Both the position numbers and the translations under genes were made by a program. A stretch of DNA of 64,000 nucleotides. Origin: Nocardia flavorosea NBRC 108225 (GTDB taxonomy: Bacteria; Actinomycetota; Actinomycetes; Mycobacteriales; Mycobacteriaceae). Position 1 is the stretch's first letter, and each line of letters starts with the position of its first letter. Location of the stretch: contig NZ_BDCG01000021.1 in NCBI RefSeq assembly GCF_001613385.1, forward strand, positions 62,001 through 126,000. The letters are read 5' to 3'. Shown here one piece after another: positions 1 through 8,040 of this stretch. The notes below the pieces were generated by a model that was not told where the DNA came from, made no database searches, and saw only the letters and a program-made list of their open reading frames with translations.

Positions 1-184
1 TCGTGCAGTTACCGTTCACGGCATTCTCGCGCCAGGGTCTGCTCGCGGACGGCCAGGGAATCGACCGGTTGGATCGGGCGGTACGCAGGTGTGGAACATG
101 CGGGCGACATGCTCGGTGTGACTCGACGGGTAGATGCTCGGCACTGCTGCGGAGCAGCATCGCGGCCTCGGTCGTTCACGTTCT

Positions 185-204
185 CGTTATCAATAATGAT
201 AACG
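185..204. promoter_or_regulatory. Inverted-repeat operator upstream of the ArsR-like regulator
   Basis: Perfect 7-bp inverted repeat CGTTATC / GATAACG separated by six A/T-rich bases, ending 7 bp before the GTG of the regulator at 212. It is unusually AT-rich for this genome. The position fits autorepression of the regulator/membrane-protein pair. That the regulator binds it is inference. Confidence 0.55.
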
Positions 205-211
205 TGGTGGT

Positions 212-754
212 GTGGGAGCATCGTCGGAACGTTGGGCAGACCTCGCACTGCATCCGGTGCGTATCCGGATCCTGACCGCTGTCTCCGGTACCCGCCGAAC
301 AGCGTCCGACTTGGCTGGCCTGCTACCGGACGTGCCACAGGCCACGCTCTATCGGCATATCGCCACCCTCGCCGGGGCGGGAATGCTGGAGGTGGTCGCC
401 GAGCGCAAGGTCGGCGGCGCCACCGAGCGGGTGTATTCGGTGCCGGAAGGTGGTGTGACACCGACAGCGGAGGGCTTGGCCTCGGCTACTCCGCAGGAGC
501 ACGCACGATATTTCACGGCATTCGTCGGCAGCCTGCTGTCGGAGTTCAACCGCTATCTCGCCAGGGAATCCATCGACCTGGTGGCGGACGGTGTCGGCTA
601 TCAGCAGGTCGCGCTGAACCTGGACGATACCGAATTCGCGCGCTTCGCCCAGGGCTTCGCCGAATTGGTGCAACCTCTGCTCGCGAACGAGCCGGGAGGG
701 GGACGAACGCCGCGATTGCTGGCGACCATCCTGCTTCCACTGACGGAAGGATGA
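212..754 (+). CDS. ArsR/HTH_20-type winged-helix transcriptional regulator
   Basis: A 180-residue DNA-binding protein. An N-terminal winged helix-turn-helix (about residues 10-75) starts with the ArsR-like LHPVRIRILTAV, has a recognition-helix region QATLYRHIATLAGAGML and a beta-wing that includes RVYSV. The remaining ~100 residues are helical and probably form the dimer or effector part. The GTG at 212 is taken because it directly follows a perfect inverted repeat and preserves the whole HTH; no good Shine-Dalgarno is visible. The stop overlaps the next start as ATGA (751-754), so it is translationally coupled to the DoxX-like membrane protein and probably controls it. No metal-binding cysteine motif is seen, so it is not an obvious metal sensor. 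Confidence 0.8.
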   Translation: MGASSERWADLALHPVRIRILTAVSGTRRTASDLAGLLPDVPQATLYRHIATLAGAGMLEVVAERKVGGATERVYSVPEGGVTPTAEGLASATPQEHARYFTAFVGSLLSEFNRYLARESIDLVADGVGYQQVALNLDDTEFARFAQGFAELVQPLLANEPGGGRTPRLLATILLPLTEG

Positions 755-2187
755 CCGTGCCAGTAGCAGATCTCACCGGTGGTATGAAACCGGGACATCA
801 CGATCGCGGGCGCATGGACAGCATCGACGAAACCGTCCCGATCTCCGTGCCTGGGCGAACGCCCACGAAAACGACCCGGACGGCGCGACCGGAACCCTCC
901 GAACCTGCACCGCACCAATGGAATCCCGTCACCCGTATCCTGTTCCGATTCTGCTTCCTGTACCTCGGCCTGTTCTGTCTGGCCTCACCGGTCATGCTGT
1001 TCGAGTTCACCGGATTGTTCGGCAGATGGTTACCCGACGACGCGGTGTTCTGGCAGGTCCGTCTGACGGAACCGGCGTTGTCGTGGGTAGGAGACACCGT
1101 CTTCGGCATCGAGGTGGCCCTGTATATGAACGGCAGTGGCGACCAGGGCATTTACTGGGTTCAGCTGTTCTGTGTGCTGGTGGTCGCGCTGGCCGGAACC
1201 CTGGTGTGGACACTGTTCGGCCGCCGCATGGAGTATCGGCATCCGGCGGCATGGTTGCTGTTGGTGCTGCGCCTGTGTGTCGCCGCCCAGTTGGTGCATT
1301 ACGGCCTGGCCAAGGTGATACCGGCGCAGATGCCCCAACCCGCCCTCACGACCTTGCTGACGCCGGTCGGCGATCTCACACCGTTCACGTTGCTGTGGAA
1401 TCAGGTCGGCGCCTCACCGGTCTACGAGATCCTGCTCGGCGCAGCGGAGTTGACTGCCGGGGTCCTGCTGTTCATCCCGCGGACCGCACTGGTGGGGGCG
1501 ATCCTGGCCGTGGTCAGCATGGCTCAGGTGTTCATCCTGAACATGACCTTCGGTGTGCCGGTGAAAATCCTGTCCGGTCATCTGCTGCTCATGAGCGTGG
1601 TGCTGCTGGCCCCGGAGGCACGCAGGCTCACCGAGGTTCTCGTGCTGAACCGCGCTACGGGGCCATCCGACGCGCCATACCCCTTTGTGACTTCCCGCGC
1701 ACGACGAATCGCAACCGGGTTCCAGGTAGCTCTCGCTGTCTGGGTGACAGTATCGGTCACCTACTTCACCTGGGATATCTGGCAGGCGGTCGGACCGGAC
1801 CGCCCGAAGCCGCCCCTGTACGGAATGTGGTCGGTATCGGACTTCACCCGCGACGGACAGCCGGTACCGCCCGTGCTTACCGACGACATCCAATGGCGCA
1901 CCGTCGTATTCGAACACATCGGCCAGATCTCGTATCGATTGTTGGACGGCACTATCGTTACGGCCCCGGGCACCATCGACCCGGCCACCCACCGCATCGA
2001 CGTTGCCGCCGTCGGCGATACATCCTCGGCGGTGCTGACCTTCGACCAGATCGGCCCGGACCGGGTTGCGCTGACCGGCGAACTCGGCGGCCACCCGGTG
2101 ACGATGACTCTGCACCGCGTGGATCCGGACCAGTTCACCCTGCGTAGCACAACCTTCCGTTGGGTTCAGGACCAGCCCGCGCAATGA
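751..2187 (+). CDS. DoxX-like polytopic membrane protein with C-terminal soluble domain
   Basis: About 478 residues. A hydrophilic N-terminus (~55 residues) is followed by roughly seven hydrophobic segments: RFCFLYLGLFCLASPVML, WVQLFCVLVVALAGTLVW, WLLLVLRLCVAAQLVHYGLA, EILLGAAELTAGVLLFI, ALVGAILAVVSMAQVFIL, a GHLLLMSVVLLA segment and FQVALAVWVTVSVTYF. The middle four resemble the DoxX/SURF4-like fold, including GLAKVIP and an AELTAGVLLF helix. The last ~130 residues are extramembrane and beta-rich. The ATG at 751 overlaps the regulator stop (ATGA); later in-frame ATGs at 784 and 817 are alternatives. An open frame extends far upstream but overlaps the regulator and is not coding. Function is unknown; DoxX proteins are tied to redox or thiol stress and respiration in other bacteria. 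Confidence 0.7.
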   Translation: MTVPVADLTGGMKPGHHDRGRMDSIDETVPISVPGRTPTKTTRTARPEPSEPAPHQWNPVTRILFRFCFLYLGLFCLASPVMLFEFTGLFGRWLPDDAVFWQVRLTEPALSWVGDTVFGIEVALYMNGSGDQGIYWVQLFCVLVVALAGTLVWTLFGRRMEYRHPAAWLLLVLRLCVAAQLVHYGLAKVIPAQMPQPALTTLLTPVGDLTPFTLLWNQVGASPVYEILLGAAELTAGVLLFIPRTALVGAILAVVSMAQVFILNMTFGVPVKILSGHLLLMSVVLLAPEARRLTEVLVLNRATGPSDAPYPFVTSRARRIATGFQVALAVWVTVSVTYFTWDIWQAVGPDRPKPPLYGMWSVSDFTRDGQPVPPVLTDDIQWRTVVFEHIGQISYRLLDGTIVTAPGTIDPATHRIDVAAVGDTSSAVLTFDQIGPDRVALTGELGGHPVTMTLHRVDPDQFTLRSTTFRWVQDQPAQ

Positions 2188-2311
2188 ACTGTGAAAGTGG
2201 TTGATTACGCGCGACCGGGTTCGATGACGCGCTCGACATGGTGAACGGCCGAGGAGGGGGCCGCCCGGAGTCCCGAGATATTTGCCGCGTCCGACTGCAA
2301 CCCGGCCCTGA

Positions 2312-2656
2312 TCAGCTGCTGCCGGTCGAGGGGCCGATAGGTAGCGGCGGCAGTGCACGGATCAGCGCCGCTATCTGGGGGCACATCTTGAAAGTGGGTG
2401 GGGCGCCGATGTGGTTTACGCAGGCCAGGGCACCGGTCTTATCGTAGACATTCGTTTGGAGTGCCTGCCCGGTGCTGAGCGAGGCCTCCGAGTAGGACTT
2501 CCACTCGATACCATCGGCCGAGGGGACGAACCGGCATTCGGCCGGAGTCAGGCCTCGGCACGGCCCCTCGATACCCCCGGGGCCGACCGGATACGCCTGA
2601 GCCGACGGTGCGAGAGCAAGGGTGGCCAGCGCACCAGCTGCCAGGGCTGTCGACAC
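2312..2656 (-). CDS. Small secreted protein with signal peptide
   Basis: A 114-residue protein opening with a hydrophobic stretch (ALAAGALATLALAPSAQA) that ends in a typical AxA signal-peptidase site. The mature part has four cysteines (PCRG, ECRF, ACVN, MCPQ), suggesting two disulfides in an extracytoplasmic protein. The only start is a GTG giving VSTALAAG, with no positively charged n-region. The in-frame bases just upstream would encode LSAIR before a stop, as if the true start had been cut away where it abuts the AraC remnant at 2659. No function is recognised. It is either expressed from a weak start or crippled. Confidence 0.5.
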   Translation of the reverse strand: MSTALAAGALATLALAPSAQAYPVGPGGIEGPCRGLTPAECRFVPSADGIEWKSYSEASLSTGQALQTNVYDKTGALACVNHIGAPPTFKMCPQIAALIRALPPLPIGPSTGSS

Positions 2657-2658
2657 TC

Positions 2659-3165
2659 GAATTGCTGAGAGTTGCGGCCGGAGTCATCGGCAACCTGTAC
2701 ACCGAGGCCGCCACACTCACCGATCGAGAATTCGAAACGGTCGCCGAACAGCTCGTCGACCTGCTCTGCATGCAGATACTCGGCGATCCGGGGAGTCCGC
2801 CCACCCAGCTCGCCCACGTGGAATCGGCTGCCCGGCGGTATATCCACAGCCATGCCGGAGACCCGGAGCTCACCGTCGCACGCACAGCCCGTGCGCTGGG
2901 CTGGTCGGTACGCCAGATCCAGCTGGCGTTCCGGGCTGCCGGCGCCACACCCAGCGAGGTGATCCGGGAAGAATGCCTGCAATTGGCGCGCGACCGCCTC
3001 CGAAGTCCCGCCTTCCGGAGGCGCAGCATCACCGATATTGCAACCGGATCGGGTTTCGATTCGGTCAGCAGCTTCACCAAGGCATTCCATCGGCGTTTCG
3101 GCAGCACTCCCGGCCAGATCCGCGAGTGCCGGGAGACCGTATCCGCCCGGCCCTCGCCACGGTGA
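2659..3165 (+). pseudogene. 5'-truncated AraC-family regulator
   Basis: The frame encodes the C-terminal half of an AraC/XylS regulator: a linker (LLRVAAGVIGNLYTEAATL) and both helix-turn-helices, with QIQLAFRAAGATPSEVIREE and the hallmark SITDIATGSGFDSVSSFTKAFHRRFGSTPGQIR. A full family member is about 300-330 residues; here the ~150-residue N-terminal sensing domain is missing. Homologous-looking sequence begins at about 2659, directly against the start of the divergent secreted-protein gene. The frame can be opened from a GTG at 2608, but those codons are antisense to that gene's signal peptide. Called a remnant left by a deletion; a short DNA-binding-only protein is possible but less likely. 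Confidence 0.7.
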
Positions 3166-3302
3166 CCAGCGTGCCGATCCTGGTGAACTGCCAGTAGATG
3201 ACCGCGGAGCTCGTCGGTGAGATCGATACGGTGGGTCTCGAATCGGAAGATCGATATCCGGCCCGCGACTTTGCCGGTGGTCCGGCCGCCGGAGTGGCCC
3301 GG

Positions 3303-4238
3303 TCAGTCGGCACTGGTGCGGCGTGCGGGACGTGCCTCCAGATTTTCGCGATCCCAGCCGGGGTCGGCGGCGGCTTCGTAGGTGGATCGGAGGAACTCCA
3401 GCACGGTGGTGTCCGGGTCGTCGGCGGTGCGCACGACCTCGTAGGGAAGCAGGAACTCGTGGACATCGGGGTCGTAATAGCCCGCCTCCGGCCGGATCGG
3501 TGTCTCCGCGTAACCGTCGGGCTCGGGGTAGGCGTAGGCATAGAAACTGCCTTCGGCCGAGCCGCCCGGCCAGAAGCCGGTACTGGCGAGTTCATGGGAG
3601 TAGCCCTCCACCATGACCCAGTCGGCGCAGTTCGGGGCGCCGCCGGGATGGGGCGGGGCGGGGCGCCCGGAGAAGCGGGTATAGGCCAGGTCCATCGCAC
3701 CCCAGAAGAAATGTACGGGGCTGGCTTTGCCGACGAACGACGCGCGGAACCGGTTCAGGACGCGGTCGGCGGCCAGGAGCTGGCGCCAGAAGTCGTGTGC
3801 GTGGTCCCGATCGTAGGTGGCGTGTGTGGTGTCCTCGGCGAACGGGATCGCGGGATCGACCTCGACCGGTCTGGCCAGGATATCGATATCGATACCCAGC
3901 GCGTGCAGGGCGGCCGTGACTTCGGCGTAGAAGGCGGCCACGGACTTGGGTTCCAGATTGATCCGGTGCCGGGCGCCGGTGCTGGTGCGGATGTGCAGCT
4001 GGTGGTCGATGAAGTCGAACTCGATATCGAACATCCCGTGCTCGCACGGAATGGCCGAAGTGGTCAAACCGCGTGCTGAGACGTAGAGCGGAACGTGCCA
4101 CCAATGATTGACCGCCGGGGCCCGGGCCAGGCGGAGCTTGCCGATGATCTGGGTCCACATGTGCAGTGTGTCGCGGGTATCGGCCCACTCCGCCACCTCC
4201 AGGGCAGGCCAGTGCTCGCCGGTCGCTGTGCTGCGCAT
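3303..4238 (-). CDS. DUF5996 family protein
   Basis: About 311 residues. It matches the DUF5996 pattern as I recall it: an opening WPALEVAEWADTRDTLHMWTQIIGK, then WWHVPLYVSARGLTTSAIP, FDIEFDFIDHQLHI and PVHFFWGAMDLAYTRFSGR, with a YSHELASTGFWPGG segment near the C-terminus. It is cytosolic with no membrane segment. The ATG at 4238 is chosen because GGGAG lies about 5 bases upstream; the longer frame adds unconserved residues. Function is unknown. It is transcribed away from the DUF2267 gene on the same strand with about 97 bp between, so its promoter is probably in that gap. Confidence 0.75.
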   Translation of the reverse strand: MRSTATGEHWPALEVAEWADTRDTLHMWTQIIGKLRLARAPAVNHWWHVPLYVSARGLTTSAIPCEHGMFDIEFDFIDHQLHIRTSTGARHRINLEPKSVAAFYAEVTAALHALGIDIDILARPVEVDPAIPFAEDTTHATYDRDHAHDFWRQLLAADRVLNRFRASFVGKASPVHFFWGAMDLAYTRFSGRPAPPHPGGAPNCADWVMVEGYSHELASTGFWPGGSAEGSFYAYAYPEPDGYAETPIRPEAGYYDPDVHEFLLPYEVVRTADDPDTTVLEFLRSTYEAAADPGWDRENLEARPARRTSAD

Positions 4239-4335
4239 ATCGCTCCCTTCGACTGTGGCACACGGCCGAGCAGAATCACCCGGACAGCACCCAGTGATGA
4301 TCGATTCGGGTTTCTGCCTGTAGCGGCCGCCGTGT

Positions 4336-4776
4336 TCAGGTCCCGGCGAGCAACTCCTCACCCCGGAGTACGCCGGTCAAGCGGTCCGGGAACACCGCGA
4401 AAACGTGGTTGAGCTGGCCGGGTGACATCATCCGGTCCAGCGCGGAGGTTACGCAGCCTGCCGTGAACGCGACATCGCCTATGGAGATACCGGCCCGTTC
4501 CGCGAACTCTTCGACGAAGCCGGCGACACCGTGCGCACCCGGTACCCGGCTCGGCACCCATCCCTCGTACCAGATACCTCGCAGGAAATCCGGTAGTTGA
4601 GCGGTGAGATGTGCGGAATTGGCCACGCTTATCCGATCGCGGACAGTGTGCATCCAGGCGCGCAGTGCGCGCAGGGCGAACGTGAGATCTTCGGTGCCCA
4701 GATCGTCGGCGACCGCGCGCAACCAGATATGGGCGGTGTGGGTGCCGGCGGCGAGGGGGTCATGGTGATGCGTCAT
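4336..4776 (-). CDS. DUF2267 domain protein
   Basis: 146 residues with the DUF2267 signature: HTAHIWLRAVADDLG, a WMHTVRDRISVANSAHLTAQLPDFLRGIWYEG-type core (split here by description) and a second FVEEFAERAGI half. These proteins are small, helical and cytosolic, have an internal two-fold repeat, and are common beside stress genes in actinobacteria; no enzymatic role is established. It starts at an ATG followed by a histidine cluster (THHHD). Upstream lies the ORF at 4896-5657 on the same strand, 119 bp away. Confidence 0.75.
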   Translation of the reverse strand: MTHHHDPLAAGTHTAHIWLRAVADDLGTEDLTFALRALRAWMHTVRDRISVANSAHLTAQLPDFLRGIWYEGWVPSRVPGAHGVAGFVEEFAERAGISIGDVAFTAGCVTSALDRMMSPGQLNHVFAVFPDRLTGVLRGEELLAGT

Positions 4777-4895
4777 TGGTTTGCCTGCCTTCCAGGTGGC
4801 CGGTCCGATGCGCTGGTCTATGTCACAATTCTACGGCGGGAGCCGGACGCCTCACCATGGCTCGAACGCCGGGCAACGATCATCTCCACGGCCGC

Positions 4896-5657
4896 TTAAA
4901 AGTCGAAGCCGCCGGCATCGAATCCGCCCCAATCGCCACCTGCGTCGCCGCCCCAGCTGTCGCCGCCTCCGGCGTCCGCGCCCTGATCTCCGGCCGAGAG
5001 TCCGTCCTGGAATCCCTCACCGTAACCGTTCTCGAAACCCTGCGCGCCGTAGCCGACGCCCGCCATACCGGTGAACAGCGATGTGAACAGTAGTGTCGAA
5101 CCGATACCCCAGGCGCCGGCGATCATCGCAGGTCGCCACCACGGTTCGGAATACCACCCGGCCGGGACCGGACGGCCGGCCACTCGTCCGCCGGGGTAGT
5201 AGTTCGGCGTCGTGGACGAGGGGCGAGGTGAGGCGGCGATTCGGCGGTTCTCGAAGTCGATCTCGCGGTCTTCGCTCACCTCACCCGCGGTCGCCCGGCC
5301 CTCCAATTCGGGCACCGCCGGCCCGGGATCCATATCCATGGCGATACGGGCGGCACGGATGTAGTACAGGCCTTCGACAGCGGTTTGCTTCGCCAGGTGC
5401 GCCTGGACAGCGGATGCGGCCTGGCCGAGCTGGCCGCCTGCGGCGTTATGGCGTTCCGCGGCGTCGGCGAGTGCCTGTTGCGCGGCGGTGTTGGTGCCGG
5501 TCAGATTGTAGATCTGCCCACCCAGGCGTTCGTTGGTGCGGCGAGCGTCGGCGAGTGCGTCGGTCAGCTCGATTGCGCGCTGTTCGCGCTGCCGGGACCG
5601 CCATACCAGAATCGACGCCACCGCGACGATCGCCACGGCGAGCAGCAGCCACTCCAT
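4896..5657 (-). CDS. Membrane-anchored protein with Gly/Asp-rich tail (DUF1542-like layout)
   Basis: 253 residues. An N-terminal transmembrane helix (WLLLAVAIVAVASILVW) is followed by a charged coiled-coil-like region (about residues 20-100: ADARRTNERLGGQIYNL and onwards). Next comes a hydrophobic stretch near residue 180 (MIAGAWGIGSTLLFTSLF), then a low-complexity C-terminus rich in G, D, W and F (GGDSWGGDAGGDWGGF). The ATG at 5657 has AAGGA nine bases upstream; an ATG three codons earlier is the alternative. The layout resembles actinobacterial DUF1542-type surface proteins, but no enzyme motif is visible. Divergent from the methyltransferase at 5856. Confidence 0.65.
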   Translation of the reverse strand: MEWLLLAVAIVAVASILVWRSRQREQRAIELTDALADARRTNERLGGQIYNLTGTNTAAQQALADAAERHNAAGGQLGQAASAVQAHLAKQTAVEGLYYIRAARIAMDMDPGPAVPELEGRATAGEVSEDREIDFENRRIAASPRPSSTTPNYYPGGRVAGRPVPAGWYSEPWWRPAMIAGAWGIGSTLLFTSLFTGMAGVGYGAQGFENGYGEGFQDGLSAGDQGADAGGGDSWGGDAGGDWGGFDAGGFDF

Positions 5658-5855
5658 CGTTCGCATTCCTTCGGTCGCCGGAGGCACACTGCTGACCAGC
5701 CTACCCGTGCCCGCACTTGCCTGGGCACGCCGCGAAACAGGATGGCCGACGGAGCCGTGGTCCGATCGTGCGGAGGAGCCGCGCCGACCGGCCGGGACCA
5801 CCGGGCACCGGAAATCGGTCGACCCCGGATCGTCCCGATGGCAGGCTCGTCCCCC

Positions 5856-6611
5856 ATGGACCGGACTTTCCAGGACCTTCTCGAGGAAGCCGCGTCGGTA
5901 TCCGTGGCGGGCTGGGATTTCTCCTGGCTCGACGGCCGGGCCACCGAAGAGCGCCCGTCCTGGGGGTACCAGCGGCTCATGAGCGCGCGGCTGGAAACCG
6001 CCACCGCGGCGCTGGATATCCAGACCGGCGGCGGTGAAGTCCTGGCCGGCGCCGAAACCTTCCCGCCGACCATGGTGGTCACCGAATCGTGGCCGCCGAA
6101 TATCGCGAAGGCCACTGCGCTGTTGCACCCGCGGGGCGCGGTCGTCGTCGCCACCCCCGACGAGGCGGTGCTGCCGTTCGCCGACGCGGCGTTCGACCTG
6201 GTCACCTGCCGGCATCCGGCGACCCTCCGGTGGGACGAGATAGCCCGGGTGCTGCACCCCGGCGGGACCTACTTCGCCCAGCACGTCGGGCCGGCGAGCG
6301 TATTCGAACTGGTCGAGTATTTCCTCGGTCCGCAACCGGAAGCGCGCCGGGCCCGGGAGCCGGCCACCGAGGCCGCCGCTGCCCGGGCCGCCGGTCTGGA
6401 AATCACCGATCTGCGCACCGAACGATTGCGGATGGAATTCCACGATATCGGCGCGGTGGTGTATTTCCTTCGGAAGGTGGTCTGGATGGTTCCCGGTTTC
6501 ACCGTCGACGGCTATCGCGACAGGCTGCACCGGCTACACGACCGGATCCAGCGGCAGGGGCCTTCCGTCGCATACGCCGCCCGGACCCTGGTCGAGGCCA
6601 CCAAACCCTGA
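5856..6611 (+). CDS. Class I SAM-dependent methyltransferase-like protein
   Basis: 251 residues with the fold of a class I methyltransferase. A motif-I region is weak or modified (DIQTGGGEVLAG), followed by acidic and late motifs LPFADAAFDLVTCRHPATLRWDEIARVLHPGGTYFAQHVG-like, which match the UbiE/Methyltransf_11 pattern from FDLV to the VLHPGG strand. The C-terminus carries a small domain with a FRKVVWMVPGF-like segment. The ATG at 5856 gives a compact N-terminus (DRTFQDLLEEAA); an ATG at 5838 adds six residues. The substrate is unknown. Confidence 0.8.
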   Translation: MDRTFQDLLEEAASVSVAGWDFSWLDGRATEERPSWGYQRLMSARLETATAALDIQTGGGEVLAGAETFPPTMVVTESWPPNIAKATALLHPRGAVVVATPDEAVLPFADAAFDLVTCRHPATLRWDEIARVLHPGGTYFAQHVGPASVFELVEYFLGPQPEARRAREPATEAAAARAAGLEITDLRTERLRMEFHDIGAVVYFLRKVVWMVPGFTVDGYRDRLHRLHDRIQRQGPSVAYAARTLVEATKP

Positions 6612-6671
6612 CGGCGCCGACCGGCCCGCACGTCGTTGCGCCGGTGCGGCTCGACCGCGGACGCATCCGGT

Positions 6672-7898
6672 TCAACTCGCCGCGGTGCCGGGTTCGAGGG
6701 CGAGCCGGACCTGCGCCTCGAGCGCGGCGACGACCGGGCGCGGGAGATGCACCCGGCCGCGGGCCTCGAGGTCGACGATGATCCGCTGCGCTTTACGTAG
6801 ATAGGACGCCTTCTCATCGGCGTTATCGGTGGCCTGCGCATGGTTGTACAGCTTGGCGGCGGTATCGAGATCGGAACGGTCGTTATCGTGCAGATAACCG
6901 GTCCCGGTGGCTTTCCCGTCGCGTTCACAACGAATCCAGGTGCGCCGCAGCGTATCGACCGCGGCACGGTAGCGGCCCGCGTAACCGGCGTCGCCGGGAT
7001 AGGCGTCGGTGGCGAGCGCCTGTGCCTCCGCCAGGGCGGTGTGGAAGTCCATCACCGGATCCCGGGTGATGTCGGTGACGCCGGGGTAGCGGAGGAAGAG
7101 GGTGGGGTCGAGTTCGTAGGCGCCGTACTCGGACAGCACCCGCCGGTGGGTGGTGCGAGCGGCCTCCCACAGCCGGATATCGGCGGCGGGTGATGCGCTG
7201 GGGGCGCTAGGCCACCGGTCGTCGGCGGGTTGCCCGGTTATCGCCCGGGTGGTGTCCGTAGTACTGGCAGGTTGTTGTTTCGCCCGCTTGCCGGGGGCGC
7301 CGGAATCCACGGTTACCGCGGAAGCTTCCGTCGCCGGTTCTCCGGCCGGGACACTTTCCTCCGCTGAGGCACTCGGTAGCGCTTCACGGAGCCGGCGAAT
7401 GATCTCCGCGGCCACAGGATCGGATTCGGGCACCGCGACCAGGTGTATGGCTCCGTCGGCGAATGTCAATCGCAGATATCGGTTGCCTTGTATGCGCAGG
7501 TCTTGGCGGGCGGCATCGATATGCGTTTCCGGAGCCGGCGTGCGGGGCTGTTCGAGACCGGTCAGTTCCGAAAGCGGGCGCACGATATCGGCGGAATCCG
7601 CCGCCCCGGCGTTATCGGTGCCGATGAGGATCTGTTCGTCGACGAGTCCGAGGCGGACGGCCGCGCGGCGCGTGGTGGGCGGGCCGGTGACGGCCAGCGC
7701 GAGCGAACCGGTCACTGCCCCGCCGACGACCGAGGCGATGATTCCCGGCGCCAGGCCGGCGAAAGTGAGCACGACCAGCAGTGGCGCGGCGCCGAGGAGC
7801 AGTATTGCGCCGAGCGTCCGGCGAACCCGGGCAGCGGTGGACAGGAATTCGGTCCGGGTGATCAGCGCCGCGGCGGTGCCCTTCGCGGGGGTTCTCAT
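6672..7898 (-). CDS. Hypothetical protein with two N-terminal membrane segments
   Basis: 408 residues. Two adjacent hydrophobic helices (about residues 28-68: GAILLLGAAPLLVVLTFAG and IIASVVGGAVTGSLALAVTG) are followed by a cytosolic domain, a low-complexity Pro/Ala/Ser linker near residue 200, and a helical C-terminal domain (~residues 240-400) with WEAARTTHRRVLSEYGAYELD and many charged residues. The layout suggests a membrane-tethered helical adaptor. No catalytic motif or family is recognised. Its start faces that of the membrane protein at 8041, leaving a 142-bp divergent promoter region. Confidence 0.65.
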   Translation of the reverse strand: MRTPAKGTAAALITRTEFLSTAARVRRTLGAILLLGAAPLLVVLTFAGLAPGIIASVVGGAVTGSLALAVTGPPTTRRAAVRLGLVDEQILIGTDNAGAADSADIVRPLSELTGLEQPRTPAPETHIDAARQDLRIQGNRYLRLTFADGAIHLVAVPESDPVAAEIIRRLREALPSASAEESVPAGEPATEASAVTVDSGAPGKRAKQQPASTTDTTRAITGQPADDRWPSAPSASPAADIRLWEAARTTHRRVLSEYGAYELDPTLFLRYPGVTDITRDPVMDFHTALAEAQALATDAYPGDAGYAGRYRAAVDTLRRTWIRCERDGKATGTGYLHDNDRSDLDTAAKLYNHAQATDNADEKASYLRKAQRIIVDLEARGRVHLPRPVVAALEAQVRLALEPGTAAS

Positions 7899-8040
7899 GG
7901 TCGCGGAATCGTCGAGCGCATACCGCAGACGTTACCGCGACGCCGCCGTCGGCGGTGCTCAGCGCGTATCGTTGGCCTGTGTCCGACGCTCTGCAGCAGT
8001 TCCGGCGGGCCGTATTTCCGGTCTATCGACAGGGGCGCCG

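Noticed and set aside
91..750. Long upstream open frame in phase with the DoxX-like protein
   Set aside because: It covers the regulator gene in another frame, lacks protein-like composition, and the coupled ATG at 751 explains the real start.
1414..2358. Long minus-strand open frame opposite the DoxX-like gene
   Set aside because: High-GC antisense shadow; residues are His/Arg/Gly-rich with no motif or ribosome site.
5658..6530. Open frame continuing upstream of the 4896-5657 gene
   Set aside because: Antisense to the methyltransferase; the coding start with a ribosome site is at 5657.
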